From the NCBI RefSeq assembly GCF_000235365.1, contig NC_016453.1, positions 434,001 through 498,000 on the forward strand: a DNA stretch of 64,000 nt, given 5' to 3'. Position numbers and translations under genes: made by a program. Shown here one piece after another: positions 23,690 to 33,810 of this stretch. The DNA is from Eremothecium cymbalariae DBVPG#7215 (Eukaryota > Ascomycota > Saccharomycetes > Saccharomycetales > Saccharomycetaceae). Positions within the stretch are counted from its first letter, which is position 1, and each line of letters opens with the position of its first letter. A model generated the notes under the pieces. It saw only the letters and a list, made by a program, of their open reading frames with translations. It was not told the DNA's origin and did not search any database.

Positions 23690-25078
23690 ATGCCAAATAT
23701 ATCAGAGAGGCCTTTAACTTATAAGAAGCCTACGTTGGAAGATGTGGATCCTACCTCTAATTATATTCCAGCTGCAGTGAGAGATAAGATATCGCATGAA
23801 TCGTATGAGGTGCTAACAAGGGTTCGGAAGTTTATTGATATGGAATGCTTGACTAAGGATAAGGAATATTTGAGGGAGTTGGGCGAGAATGGCTATGATG
23901 TAGAGGGAAGTGAGTTGGTACGGAGGCTCAGAGCAAGGGTAGACGAGCTAGGGTTGGGGGATTTGTATGTGAATATACAACGGATCGAGAATAAGGAACC
24001 ATTTTACGAAAACCGGCTCAGCGTTTTAGAATATTGCGTGGTGAGTTTTTTCTTCGGCAAGTCGGTCTTGGCGCAGGCGGTAATGCAGACGCATTGTTCT
24101 GTCGTGAATGTAGGGACGATGGAATTATTATTACGATATGGTACACCGGAACAACTCGCCGAGAATCTTAGTCCGATGGTGACGAATAATTGGACTTCTA
24201 GTTTTATGGTGAGCGAGCAAGGGATATCAAGTTCTGATGCACTTAATGTGGTGACTAGATGTCAGTTCAATGAGGGGAAGGGTACGATGACATTGAACGG
24301 GTCAAAATGGTTTGCGACGTCAGTGGAGGATGAAAAATGTCATTTATGGTTGGTCTTGTGTCTCACAGAAGCTGAAGAAGGGAATATTTACAAGAAACAT
24401 TCTATAGTTCTTCTCGATAAAACGGCAATGTTGCACAAGGGCATTACATTCAAGCGCATAGAAACCGGAGGACCTAGCTCGATGACGGATAGCAATAAAT
24501 ATTATAACGTATATTTTAACAACGTAGAGGTACCACTTAATGTTCTTGGTCCGCGTGGAGAAGGCTTTTCAATGGTACAACGCCGATCAAGTGTCGCCAA
24601 ATTGTACCAATGCATGAAGCTCTGTGGGATGGGGCAAGAGTCCTTGCGATTAGCGCAGTTGCATGCAGCTAAGCACAAAGTTTTTGGATCCAAGTTACAA
24701 AAAACAGATACATTCAAAACCGATGTTGCCAATTGGAAAATAAAAATAGAAACTTGTAAACTACTCTGTTGTAATGCAGCTGTGAAGTGTCAGGTTGAAG
24801 GATTGAAGCAAGCACGAGATGATATTTCAATGGCCAAGATAGTCACCCCAAGGGAGATGAGCAACTTGGTCGACTGGTCTATTCAAATTCATGGAGCACT
24901 GGGTTTATGTCCTTTAGAGTCACCGTTAATGAGCATGTGGCAAACCTGCCGGTCCACCAGGATTAATGACGGTCCTGATGAAGCATTATTGTCTCAACTG
25001 GGCAAGCTGGAAATTACAAATTTTACCAAATCCCAAAAAACCTGGGATGATGAATTATCAAGAATGAAATTTTCATGA
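23690..25078 (+). CDS. Acyl-CoA dehydrogenase of the ACAD10/11 type
   Basis: A 462-residue flavoprotein dehydrogenase. The family signature is readable at about residues 172-186 (FMVSEQGISSSDALN), followed by the FAD-domain NGSKWFATS and near the C-terminus WQTCRSTRINDGPDEALLSQ. This last segment matches the R-x-x-DGPDEV block that separates ACAD10/ACAD11-like enzymes from short- and medium-chain dehydrogenases. No presequence is evident and no peroxisomal SKL-type C-terminus is seen (it ends MKFS). Members oxidise acyl-CoA thioesters using FAD; the substrate here is unknown. S. cerevisiae has no acyl-CoA dehydrogenase, relying on the peroxisomal oxidase Pox1, and has nothing at this position between GCD14 and LSM1. 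The gene may be ancestral and lost elsewhere, or acquired. Confidence 0.88.
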   Translation: MPNISERPLTYKKPTLEDVDPTSNYIPAAVRDKISHESYEVLTRVRKFIDMECLTKDKEYLRELGENGYDVEGSELVRRLRARVDELGLGDLYVNIQRIENKEPFYENRLSVLEYCVVSFFFGKSVLAQAVMQTHCSVVNVGTMELLLRYGTPEQLAENLSPMVTNNWTSSFMVSEQGISSSDALNVVTRCQFNEGKGTMTLNGSKWFATSVEDEKCHLWLVLCLTEAEEGNIYKKHSIVLLDKTAMLHKGITFKRIETGGPSSMTDSNKYYNVYFNNVEVPLNVLGPRGEGFSMVQRRSSVAKLYQCMKLCGMGQESLRLAQLHAAKHKVFGSKLQKTDTFKTDVANWKIKIETCKLLCCNAAVKCQVEGLKQARDDISMAKIVTPREMSNLVDWSIQIHGALGLCPLESPLMSMWQTCRSTRINDGPDEALLSQLGKLEITNFTKSQKTWDDELSRMKFS

Positions 25079-25348
25079 TTTTAAAAAAACCATCACAATC
25101 CAGGCTATAAGGTAAGTGAGAGGAGTGGATGGGAGGGACAAAAATAAAACCCCACCATTAATATATACCATTAAATGATTGATTCTATTGCACATTCCTT
25201 ACTATATCGATTGTGTTTTATTTTATTATTATTATTTTTTTTGTCTTGCTTTTCTTATCTCTTATCTTCTCTTTCCTTTACTTATATATATGCCATTAAA
25301 CATCACCTTTTGATATTACTATTATCTTACTAGTCTCAAATCTCCTCT

Positions 25349-25807
25349 CTAATACATATCCGATTTGTGGAAATCATTAATTAACCCAAACCTCGCCAAT
25401 TCTTTAGTTTTCTGAGTCTCTATCTTGAACTTTTCCTCGTTGTACCGATCCTTGAACCTCTGCGCATCCTCAAAGGGAACCTTTTCCATTAACTCCAAAG
25501 GTTTATCTTCCTTATCGATATCAATCTCTCCTAACATAACCACATTTTCGCCACGAACCATGAAAACGCCACGCTCACATTCAGCATACTGATTTTCCTC
25601 AGTAATGTATATTCTTTCAACACAGTGCTGGAGAATCAAATTCGCATACTGGTCAAATGTTCTAAGGACTCCAAACAACATCCTACCATCACGTAAAAGA
25701 ACAAATATCTTTCTATCTACAGACCCAACAATTGCAGCTGTTGTAGTGAAGTTGTACTGGTCCAAGTACAAGTCTGCTTCGCCCTCTGATATCTTGCTTT
25801 GTGACAT
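25349..25807 (-). CDS. LSM1: Lsm1, subunit of the Lsm1-7/Pat1 mRNA decay complex
   Basis: A 152-residue protein. Sm motif 1 covers about residues 20-65 (VGSVDRKIFVLLRDGRMLFGVLRTFDQYANLIL) and Sm motif 2 contains FMVRGENVVMLGEID. A charged C-terminal helix of about 50 residues follows, as in S. cerevisiae Lsm1 (172 residues), where it is needed for RNA binding. The Lsm1-7 ring binds the 3' end of oligoadenylated mRNAs in the cytoplasm and promotes decapping. It converges with the dehydrogenase gene (270 bp between stops) and is divergent from FMP46. Confidence 0.96.
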   Translation of the reverse strand: MSQSKISEGEADLYLDQYNFTTTAAIVGSVDRKIFVLLRDGRMLFGVLRTFDQYANLILQHCVERIYITEENQYAECERGVFMVRGENVVMLGEIDIDKEDKPLELMEKVPFEDAQRFKDRYNEEKFKIETQKTKELARFGLINDFHKSDMY

Positions 25808-26349
25808 ATTCTACCTCCCTCAATCTTATATGTATATGTTTCTTCCTAACTTTAAAATGCGAGACACACGAAATAAAATTTTACTGCTGCTTGCCCCAAT
25901 ATCCAGAATACTATTCACTCAGAATGTTACCAAACTTGCCTGTTGCCAAAGATTCAACTGTTTGATAAAACCTTTCTTTGAATAAAATAAACTAATTGAA
26001 AAATTGGGACGGTCAATTTGCCAATCATTGAACACGATGCTTCTTTACGGATTCATCCAAAACTACCGCATAAAAAGGCGATATATCAATAGATTACTTG
26101 TTTAGTGTTGTTTCTGTTTAATGGTGCTATATTGTACGTTATTGAGATCTCAGTAGTCTTGAGAAGGATTCTTTTGCTCTATGGCTATCGGATTTTGTAG
26201 TACTGTGCATATTTGATTTACTTTTGTTGGACGTATATATTACACTTTCTGCCCCCTTTGATGTTAAACTTTGCTCATTATTCTTACCAAATGAATTCGA
26301 AAACATATATATAAAGATCTACTACGGTAATATTTGATTGCGGTTTGTC
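25808..26349. promoter_or_regulatory. Divergent LSM1/FMP46 promoter region
   Basis: A 542-bp AT-rich divergent promoter. A TATATATAAAG-like tract lies at about 26306-26316, 35-45 bp before the FMP46 ATG. No other motif is called. Confidence 0.5.
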
Positions 26350-26748
26350 ATGTCGCTGCTCAGGACGTTACAGCATCAACAACGTGTGATTACTGTCTTC
26401 GCCTGTAATGCAGGAAAGATCGGTAGTTCGGATATCATGTTGAAGTTAAATTACGAACCTTCATATAATTATAAGGTGCAGGTCACCAGTACCTTCCCTA
26501 CACGCGATCAGCTAGTCTACATGAGTCGTGTGGGGCATAGGACTTTGAAGAAGCAGATTCCGACTGTTTCTGAATTGATGACGGAATCGTCGTTCAATTC
26601 TGTCTTCGGCAGTACCCTGAATGAATGTTTCAAGCGTGGAATATGGAAAGACAGCGATTCGTGCCTTTGGGTTGATTGGGAAAAGGAGAAGATGGGTCTT
26701 GGGTTAGTTTCTTTACGAGACACGCTTGCAGCGGCGGGTGAAGAATGA
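26350..26748 (+). CDS. FMP46: Mitochondrial thioredoxin-fold redox protein
   Basis: A 132-residue product from the ATG at 26350 (an upstream TTG extends the frame by four codons only). The N-terminus MSLLRTLQHQQRVITVF is basic and hydrophobic, fitting a mitochondrial presequence. The TFPTRDQLVYMSR segment and overall length (S. cerevisiae Fmp46 is 133) support orthology to YKR049C, described as a putative redox protein with a thioredoxin fold. In S. cerevisiae FMP46 lies next to NAP1 and TRK2 on the duplicated sister segment. Its presence between LSM1 and MTC1 is one of the clearest signs of pre-duplication interleaving. Confidence 0.82.
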   Translation: MSLLRTLQHQQRVITVFACNAGKIGSSDIMLKLNYEPSYNYKVQVTSTFPTRDQLVYMSRVGHRTLKKQIPTVSELMTESSFNSVFGSTLNECFKRGIWKDSDSCLWVDWEKEKMGLGLVSLRDTLAAAGEE

Positions 26749-26904
26749 CAGTGTGTTTGTTCATGCATAGGGGTTGTGTTCGGAGGGGCAGTTGGGAAGG
26801 CAGGCACAGGGTCGTATGTAGAAGTGTATATATAATGTGTATTTTCAGATTATATATGCGAATATCTGCTGCTTGGCCATACAGAGCTTTAAATTGACAT
26901 CCTT

Positions 26905-28155
26905 TCAATGACGTAATTCTGGGCCAACACACCGATAGCTAAGTCTAGACCTTTGGTCGATCCAATCTTTTACCCACTCACTTGGATACAAGACACCTTC
27001 CAATTGTTCTTGGTCATCACTTTTATTCAACTTAGCATTACCTTCTAGCCAATCTACCCACCTAATTGGGAAGCCCTGTGACCTGACAATGAGCGATACA
27101 TCATTGGATATATCTCTTAACGCGACAGTAAAGTTGAAACTGCCAGCGTGAGTAGAATCTACAACATTTTCCGATCCATGTTTGGGTTGCTGGCCTACCA
27201 CCAGTATACCTATGAATACGTCACTTATTCTGCTTTCTTCTTCGTTGCCAGCCTCAGTATTACGAATATTGCGTTGTTTTCTGGACTCGTCCATCGCCTT
27301 CTGGAACAGCTTGATTGCGTTTTCCAAATTGGCACGACACAGTTTGTCTCCGTCAGTAGGTTTCCCTTGAAATAAATTCAATTGGCATACGTTTCTGTCA
27401 TTTGCAGGTGTCACTGCCTCGTTAGGACGGTCCCATTGATCAACAAATATCCTGACACCACCTTGCACTTGAGAACTCAAAACTTTGTCAAATTGCGACT
27501 CAATCTGGTACGACAACTCATGGAAATTAACCAAGTCATGGACAACATGAATCCGTAAAACTTCTTCAGTATCACCAACAACAAACTTCGTCAACCGACT
27601 GGTCAATTCCGAAAGCATATTGGAATTGGCATTGGCTATTTTGGATGCAACAGGGTTCTGGTTAAGCTTTGTGGTTATGTCCTGCTGTTCTTGTGTTATA
27701 CGATCCTTCAACTGCGTGGCACGTTCAGTAGTCTTGGACCAAATGTTCGACACTGTTGCCTGCCCACTTGAAGACCACCAGTTCGAAATTGACGTAATAG
27801 GATCATTCAAGGATTCCTCTTCTGTTCCACTTTCTTTCAATGGCTGTGCTTCTTTTTTCTGCTCATCCTGCACATTCTCATCCTGACCCTCACCTCCGCC
27901 AACTGGCCTTGGTTCACTAGCATTTTTTGAAGACTGCGAGGATTTTGAACTCGGATTTGACTTCCTTTTCCCTTCAACTGGCAGATTACTCTGCTCCAAT
28001 TCATCCAAAAAATCTAATATGTCTTCGTCCTTCTCTCCACTAGAGGCAGCATTTGCGCTGGGAGTATTATTACCCTTCGGTGTACCCTCCGGTAAAGATT
28101 CCAAAAATTCGAGCACATCATCTGCCTCAGTAGACTTACGTGTGCCTACCACCAT
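26905..28155 (-). CDS. MTC1: Maintenance of telomere capping protein 1
   Basis: A 416-residue protein (S. cerevisiae Mtc1 has 478). The N-terminal half is polar and low-complexity with two acidic repeats, DDVLEFLESLP and EDILDFLDELE, probably short interaction motifs. The C-terminal half is compact, with SNWWSSSGQATVSNIWSKT, a coiled region and conserved VFIGILVVGQQ and IRWVDWLEGN blocks. Mtc1 is a cytosolic/COPI-associated protein whose loss is synthetically sick with cdc13-1; its biochemical role is unknown. The gene is divergent from ALB1, the same neighbour and orientation as in S. cerevisiae. Confidence 0.9.
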   Translation of the reverse strand: MVVGTRKSTEADDVLEFLESLPEGTPKGNNTPSANAASSGEKDEDILDFLDELEQSNLPVEGKRKSNPSSKSSQSSKNASEPRPVGGGEGQDENVQDEQKKEAQPLKESGTEEESLNDPITSISNWWSSSGQATVSNIWSKTTERATQLKDRITQEQQDITTKLNQNPVASKIANANSNMLSELTSRLTKFVVGDTEEVLRIHVVHDLVNFHELSYQIESQFDKVLSSQVQGGVRIFVDQWDRPNEAVTPANDRNVCQLNLFQGKPTDGDKLCRANLENAIKLFQKAMDESRKQRNIRNTEAGNEEESRISDVFIGILVVGQQPKHGSENVVDSTHAGSFNFTVALRDISNDVSLIVRSQGFPIRWVDWLEGNAKLNKSDDQEQLEGVLYPSEWVKDWIDQRSRLSYRCVGPELRH

Positions 28156-28938
28156 TTTATACTCGTTAGATACTTTAATATACTAGCCGTAACACTTGTC
28201 AATGTTCAAACTAGCACTAATAGATGAAACACGCTCCTTTTATCTAAAAGGAGTCTGGATTTTGTATGCACTTTTTTGAAGGGGCAGAGGGGCAATTGAG
28301 CTGGAAAGCAGGCAAACCAAATTATTACAGGAACACATAACACTAAGCATATAATATACAGTTGGTTAGTTATCTTGCTATATAGTACTACCGTCTAAGA
28401 AGTTGCACCTACAACAGGCAAATAAGAACCCCCATCCTGCCAGCTATCATACGTCGCAATTATTAGGGTCGTGGCCTCAGCGTGCTGTCTATCAACACGA
28501 CATCTAGCTGGCCCTTTTCAAATACAGACACCTTTTAAAAGGCCATTACACTACGTAAATAGTGATATATGCAGCATCTGTGGTTCTCTCTTGTAGAAGA
28601 CCATCTAAAGCGTACATTTCGGATGGTACTCCGGAGTTCGGTACTACTGGGGGATTGAGGACGGGCATCCAGTGGTTTATGTCTCACTCAGGGTTGTTAG
28701 GCGTTAGAATCGGCTAGCGTGGGGAGGAGGCCATGGGATAGCTCCGTCTGTGCTTTGGTCACATGACGAAGATTTGAAAAATTGAAAATTTTCCAAAAAA
28801 AGGAAAAAGCGCTCATTTGAAAAGCTCATCGCAGCAGACCATACAGTTGTGTGGAAGAGAAGAGACAGAAGTTTTAGATAATAAGCCCATATAGTTGGTA
28901 GGCGTTCACTCACAGTTTGTCTGTCTAAATTTGTTATC
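28156..28938. promoter_or_regulatory. MTC1/ALB1 divergent promoter with RRPE and PAC elements
   Basis: Upstream of ALB1 are TGAAAATTTT (28783-28792, RRPE type) and CTCATCGC (28825-28832, reverse complement of the PAC box GCGATGAG). The pair lies 107-156 bp before the ATG. This combination marks yeast ribosome-biogenesis genes controlled by Sfp1/Stb3 and Dot6/Tod6, in line with the role of ALB1. Nothing else was recognised in the 783 bp. Confidence 0.75.
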
Positions 28939-29415
28939 ATGCCGTCTAAGAATTCCATTAACAGGCCTAAACAAAAAATAAATTTACAGCACAAGGTGCG
29001 CAGCAATGCGGCCAAGAGATTGGCACGTGAGAAGGCAGGGTTGTTAGCTCCACCAAGATCCAGTACAGCTTCGAAATCGGGGCAGGCCAGGTCGATTCCA
29101 TGGGAGTTGTACAAGGGAGAGTCGGTGGAACGTGGTCCAATGACGACAAAAACCCTTTCGAAGAAGCGTGCTAAGAAGATTGAGAGGAATCTGAGGTACG
29201 TTGAACAGAGAAAGCTGCTGATCGATATTCAAGCTGCCAAGGAATCTGGAATGGAAATCGATGACAGTTCTGTGAAGGTAGCTAAAGTGCAGAAGAAGGG
29301 TGCTATAGAGAAAGTGAAGGAGTGCATGTGGAGTGTGTTGGAAGATACGACTACCCAAGGTTTTACTTTACACACCGGGACTGGTACCACTTTAGGAGGT
29401 CCGTATTTTCCATAG
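28939..29415 (+). CDS. ALB1: Alb1, 60S ribosome export factor partner of Arx1
   Basis: A 158-residue, strongly basic protein (S. cerevisiae 175). The N-terminus MPSKNSINRPKQKINL and the block RSNAAKRLAREKAGLL are typical of Alb1. SKKRAKKIERNLRY forms a basic coiled segment. Alb1 is a nucleocytoplasmic shuttling factor that recruits Arx1 to pre-60S particles. The promoter carries RRPE and PAC elements. It converges with RPE1 as in S. cerevisiae. Confidence 0.92.
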   Translation: MPSKNSINRPKQKINLQHKVRSNAAKRLAREKAGLLAPPRSSTASKSGQARSIPWELYKGESVERGPMTTKTLSKKRAKKIERNLRYVEQRKLLIDIQAAKESGMEIDDSSVKVAKVQKKGAIEKVKECMWSVLEDTTTQGFTLHTGTGTTLGGPYFP

Positions 29416-29634
29416 AGGAGGGTTTTCCCGCCCCGGCGCCGTTTATGTATATTATTAGTGCTTCATATATTATTTTTAGTGAATTTAATGAATGTATTAC
29501 AAGGATTTATGTATATTGACTGGCCCAGGCATTTGTTGTTACGCCTGCCATTTTCGAAAGCACGATGTGGAAGCACAGTGTGATTTTCAATAACTTAAAT
29601 ACAAGGATAAAAGTTAGCATACAACTAGAAACCA

Positions 29635-30348
29635 TCATTCGTCCAGGTACCCTTGAGCAGAAAGATCAGCTCTTACAGTATTCTTCATAAAAGAAATCAC
29701 ATCCTCCGGATCCTTTGCGGTGAACACACTGGTCCCTGCGACGATTACATTTGCCCCCGCCTTAGATGCCTGAGGTATTGTGTCTTTACTCAAACCCCCG
29801 TCCACTTGAATATCTAACGCTGGAAACATGCTTCGCAACGCTTTCACTTTAGGCATCATTTCAGCCATGAACTTCTGGCCGCCAAACCCAGGCTCCACTG
29901 TCATGACCAACGCCATATCCAAGAACGGTGCCAATTCATACAACACATCCACAGGCGTTCCCGGCTTGACCGCACATGCAGCACGTATACCCCTTGACTT
30001 GATCTTCTTGACCAATCCTAATGGATCCTTAGTGGCTTCGTAATGGAAAGTAAACTGGTCTGCGCCATTCTCCACAAACGTATCAACCCACTTTTCTGGA
30101 TCCTCAACCATCATGTGGCAATCGAAAAACGCCCTGGGCTTCTCCAACCCCTCAGCTCCGGGTCTTGGCACAACTTCACGCAATGACTTGACGATAGGAG
30201 GACCCAATGTGATGTTAGGCACAAAATGGCCGTCCATCACATCAATATGAAGCCAATCCGCACCGGCCTTAATCACCCTATGGCATCCACACTCTAGGTT
30301 GGCGAAATCAGATGCTAATATACTGGGCGCAATGATGGGCTTAACCAT
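29635..30348 (-). CDS. RPE1: D-ribulose-5-phosphate 3-epimerase
   Basis: A 237-residue TIM-barrel enzyme. Readable signatures include [31 protein letters not shown] (metal-binding His and Asp), [22 protein letters not shown] (catalytic flexible loop) and [10 protein letters not shown]. It interconverts ribulose-5-P and xylulose-5-P in the non-oxidative pentose phosphate pathway in the cytosol. It lies between ALB1 and a tRNA-Tyr gene. With SHB17 and PRS5 in the same window it feeds ribose-5-phosphate and PRPP supply, though clustering is probably coincidental. Confidence 0.98.
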   Translation of the reverse strand: MVKPIIAPSILASDFANLECGCHRVIKAGADWLHIDVMDGHFVPNITLGPPIVKSLREVVPRPGAEGLEKPRAFFDCHMMVEDPEKWVDTFVENGADQFTFHYEATKDPLGLVKKIKSRGIRAACAVKPGTPVDVLYELAPFLDMALVMTVEPGFGGQKFMAEMMPKVKALRSMFPALDIQVDGGLSKDTIPQASKAGANVIVAGTSVFTAKDPEDVISFMKNTVRADLSAQGYLDE

Positions 30349-30625
30349 TTCAAAACCTTTTCATAAACTGGCTCCCTACATTACAAATGATTGTTAGACA
30401 GTGCATATTTAAAAAAACGATTCAATTTTTTTAGCGTTCTGACCATAGTTGGTGAAATAGCTGGCGCCAGAGGTGATCCAAACGCACATATCCGGTAAGC
30501 AATTACCAATCGGGGCTACTACAACTACATATTCAAGAGAATATCATCAGCATATCATTTTTTTTGCAAAAGAGGCACAAAAGAATAACGAGGGCTATTG
30601 AAGTCTCATCAGGTATGAAAAAGAA

Positions 30626-30715
30626 TCTCCCGGGGGTGAGTCGAACACCCGATCTCCAGATAACAAATCTTGCAAATTACAGTCTGGCGCCTTAAACCAA
30701 CTTGGCTACCGAGAG
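30626..30715 (-). tRNA. tRNA-Tyr (GUA) with intron
   Basis: On the minus strand the gene begins CTCTCGGTAGCCAAGTTGG (A box) and ends GGTGTTCGACTCACCCCCGG plus GAGA (B box, T-arm and acceptor). The anticodon stem CAGA/TCTG encloses CTGTAA, giving anticodon GTA. A 15-nt intron follows A37, as in S. cerevisiae tRNA-Tyr genes. The total of 90 nt leaves 75 nt after splicing. The acceptor pairs CTCTCGG with CCGGGAG, which includes a G-U-type mismatch also seen in yeast tRNA-Tyr. Confidence 0.95.
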
Positions 30716-31465
30716 GATCGAACCGCCAGGTAAATCCTGGAGCTTCACCATCAAACGACAGCCTCCTGCGCTTATGTCATAAAATCAAACAGCTTATGCG
30801 GGCTGCGCATAAAGGCCTGCGTCACGTGATCACCAGGTACACGGCTTTGGACCGCTGGGTGGTGGATGGCCAGACGTTGGGCCGAATTCCGCAGGGGTGG
30901 AATCGGGCTCCTTGTTCAGCAACCGGTTTTTGGACAACACAACGTCATAGTTGCAGGGGAGGTGTCACATGACACCCTTCGGTTGTCCGAGGGAACAAAC
31001 AAAGGCTGCTCCACTCTCTTACGAAGTCAAGTCTGCAGCCCGCATCTACCGCTTCTGGTCCCTCTTGCGCCCCCTAGATAGACTGCCAACTAGGCTGCTT
31101 TTTTCTTGTTTCTGTTCTCTTCACAGGGCCATCTCTCTCGGTGATGCACACGTTTTTCCTTCCTCGTACTCGAAGGGAAAATTTTCCAAAAGTGGCTTTT
31201 TGTTGAGAAGGAACAGCGACAACCAAAGTGAACTCAACAAAGTTACGTTCACATTCAAGCATCCCCATCATTGAGTGAAAGCATAGACACAGAGTTATTT
31301 GTGTGGTTGTGTGTGGTTTTTCTGCCTGAAGAGTGAAAGTGAGATATAGATAGCAAGAGCGTGTACGTATTTCTCTGTTCCCAACCGCCCCCCCTGTCTC
31401 TCTGAGCGACAATTATAAAAATAAAAAAATACCAAATTATATTGATTTTTCATCGTTGATACAAT
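30716..31465. promoter_or_regulatory. NAP1 upstream region
   Basis: 750 bp between tRNA-Tyr and NAP1. A TCACGTGA palindrome lies at 30822-30829 (Cbf1/Pho4-type E-box). The last 200 bp are pyrimidine-rich and then A-rich before the ATG. No gene is visible. Confidence 0.5.
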
Positions 31466-32803
31466 ATGGCCTCTCCTATTAAGACAAAGAACCAAATTGA
31501 TGGTGCCCCAACCCCCCAGAACACCCCAGCGAGTATCTTGAAGGACTCTTATTTGAAAAATGGCAACCCGCTGTTGGACGCAGAGCAGCAGCAATCGATC
31601 CGTGTGCCCCCCACCATCAACGAAGAAGAAATCAACGCTGCTTTGGCCAAGAATCCGCAGCTACTTGCCACAATCCAGGGTAAATTGGGGTCTCTGTTAG
31701 GGCAGGACTCCGGTTACATATCTTCTTTGCCCAAACGTGTCAAGGAGAGAATCTTTGCTCTGAAAAAACTGCAGCAGGACATATTCCAGCTGGAAAAACA
31801 ATTCCAGCTGGAAATGTTCGAGCTGGAACACAAGTACCTGCAGAAATATGCTCCTTTGCACGACCGCCGTGCTGCCTTAGTCAAGGGTACCTCCGAACCC
31901 ACCGCCGCTGAAATCGAAATTGGCAAGGAAATCGATGCCGAAAACGAACGATCTGTCTTCTCCCAGGGAGAAGAAGCGGAGGACAACGACTACAACGACA
32001 ACGAACACGACGAAGAGACCGACCAGAAGGGCATCCCGTCGTTCTGGCTGACCACCCTGGAAAACCTGCCAATGATATCCCAGACGATTACCGACCGAGA
32101 TGCAGAAGTCTTGGACTACCTGACCAACGTCTCCATGGAGTATCTAACCGAGGGGAAACCCGGCTTCAAACTGCTCTTCGAATTCGAAAAGAACCCTTTC
32201 TTCTCCGACAACGTCCTCACTAAAACCTACTACTACCAGCCCGAACTGGGCTACTCGGGCGACTTCATCTACGACCACGCGGAGGGCACCCAGATCAACT
32301 GGGCTTCCACCGACCTGAACGTCACCGTGCTTGTGGAAAAACGCAAACAGCGCAACAAAACCACCAAGCAGGTCCGCACAATCGAAAAAATAACCCCCAT
32401 AGAATCCTTCTTCAACTTCTTCGACCCACCCTCCGTGCCTGCCGCCGAGGACAAGCCCTCCGACACAGCCGCCGACCTCGAGGAAGACGGGGAAGATGAG
32501 GATGAGGTCTCCGAACTGGAGTCCCGTCTGGCCCTGGACTACGCAATCGGCGAGGAAATCAAAGACAAGCTGATCCCAAGAGCGGTGGACTGGTTCACAG
32601 GCATAGCCCGCGAGTTCGACTACGACGACGACGACGAAGACGAAGACGACTACGACGATGACGACTACGACGATGAAGATGACAATGAGCCCATCGAAGA
32701 AGAAGACGAAGAACAACACAACCACGCCGCCGAAGACTCTGAAGAAGACGACTTCGCCAAAACCGTAAAAGATGAGCAGCCCTCAGAATGCAAACAATCC
32801 TAG
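31466..32803 (+). CDS. NAP1: Nucleosome assembly protein 1
   Basis: A 445-residue histone chaperone. It has a long dimerisation helix (about 85-135, LPKRVKERIFALKKLQ) and the NAP core with IPSFWLTTLENLPMIS, GFKLLFEFEKNPFF and TKTYYYQPE. The motif FFNFFDPPSVP is near-invariant in the family. An Asp/Glu-rich tail ends the protein. Nap1 binds H2A-H2B and H3-H4, shuttles histones and interacts with Clb2 and Gin4. The second half of the gene is markedly C-rich at third codon positions compared with flanking genes. It is the single ortholog of YKR048C. Confidence 0.98.
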   Translation: MASPIKTKNQIDGAPTPQNTPASILKDSYLKNGNPLLDAEQQQSIRVPPTINEEEINAALAKNPQLLATIQGKLGSLLGQDSGYISSLPKRVKERIFALKKLQQDIFQLEKQFQLEMFELEHKYLQKYAPLHDRRAALVKGTSEPTAAEIEIGKEIDAENERSVFSQGEEAEDNDYNDNEHDEETDQKGIPSFWLTTLENLPMISQTITDRDAEVLDYLTNVSMEYLTEGKPGFKLLFEFEKNPFFSDNVLTKTYYYQPELGYSGDFIYDHAEGTQINWASTDLNVTVLVEKRKQRNKTTKQVRTIEKITPIESFFNFFDPPSVPAAEDKPSDTAADLEEDGEDEDEVSELESRLALDYAIGEEIKDKLIPRAVDWFTGIAREFDYDDDDEDEDDYDDDDYDDEDDNEPIEEEDEEQHNHAAEDSEEDDFAKTVKDEQPSECKQS

Positions 32804-33810
32804 CTTATCCCCAACAACCTCCGAACAGGCCGCGAACATGCCCCGAACCCTTCTATACTATTTCTATAATTTTTTATATTCATTTATTACCACATTGTCC
32901 ACCTGCGCTCGCCGCCTTGCTGCCACCAAACATCCCACCACCAGTCGCCTGGCCTCCGCGCCCCGTGCGGTCCCGCCCACATTGCCCGCAAACAAACCCG
33001 CTGCTCACAGCCCCCGGCCCGCCCGCCGCCTAATACCGCGCCCGCGCCCGGCCCGCCCAGCCTGCAGGCGCGCCGCAACTCACCTTCGGTTGCGTGAGAC
33101 ATTTGCGGAGATAGTTCCGTCCACCATCGGTAGAAACCGACGGCAGACCCTTATCTCCTTTTCTACGGAACACACGATATAAGCGCCTTTCACCATGCAT
33201 TATACACGCCCACACACTCCCACACACCAAAGTTTCACATGGCGGCATCGCTCATATCCAAAGCCATGGATAATAACCGTGATGTATGTTCTTTCCCGCA
33301 GATTAGATAAAAAACTTGGCTCCTACAGATAAAACTCTACAAGAAGGAGAATAATAGCAGCGGTGCGCAGCAGAGGAGCAGCAGAGAAACTTCTTCCTTT
33401 TATTGCTATCTATTTCCAGTTAGAGTTGTTTTTTTCAGCTTAAAAATACCATTTTTTTTATTGGTTTCCTTCGTCGTCGTTTTAATCTTGAATATATATT
33501 TCCTTTAAAACAGGACATCTGAATCTCTTTTTTGATCATACCCTTCTCTCCATTTTGGAAATTTTGTAATTTTTTTACTCTTTCCTCCCTACTTAGTTTC
33601 TGGCTCACTATATTAATTGTACTACTACACTGCAATTTTTTTTAACTTTCTATTCCTGCTAACAACATCTTTCGATTCAGTTTGTTCGTTGGTTTTTGGC
33701 TCTACACAGGATTATTCTGTTCAATCGATAATAGACTCTCTCACAAGCGGATACACTTGGTTTACTCTGAATTGCACAGACGGAAAAATTATAAAATACA
33801 AAACGCAAGC
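32804..33810. promoter_or_regulatory. NAP1 3' flank and PET10 upstream region
   Basis: A 1-kb region with two contrasting halves. The interval 32905-33080 is very C-rich and GC-rich, with many CCCGCC/GCCCGC words. From about 33300 to 33810 it is T-rich on the plus strand. A frame starting at 32772, overlapping the NAP1 end, runs through the GC-rich part but has no recognisable product and is not called. Confidence 0.45.

Noticed and set aside
32144..32725. 193-codon frame opposite the NAP1 acidic region
   Set aside because: Val/Phe-rich antisense translation of GAC/GAA repeats.
32772..33182. 136-codon plus-strand frame overlapping the NAP1 end
   Set aside because: Composition follows the local C-rich DNA (Pro/Arg/Ala runs), it overlaps NAP1 in another phase and has no family features.
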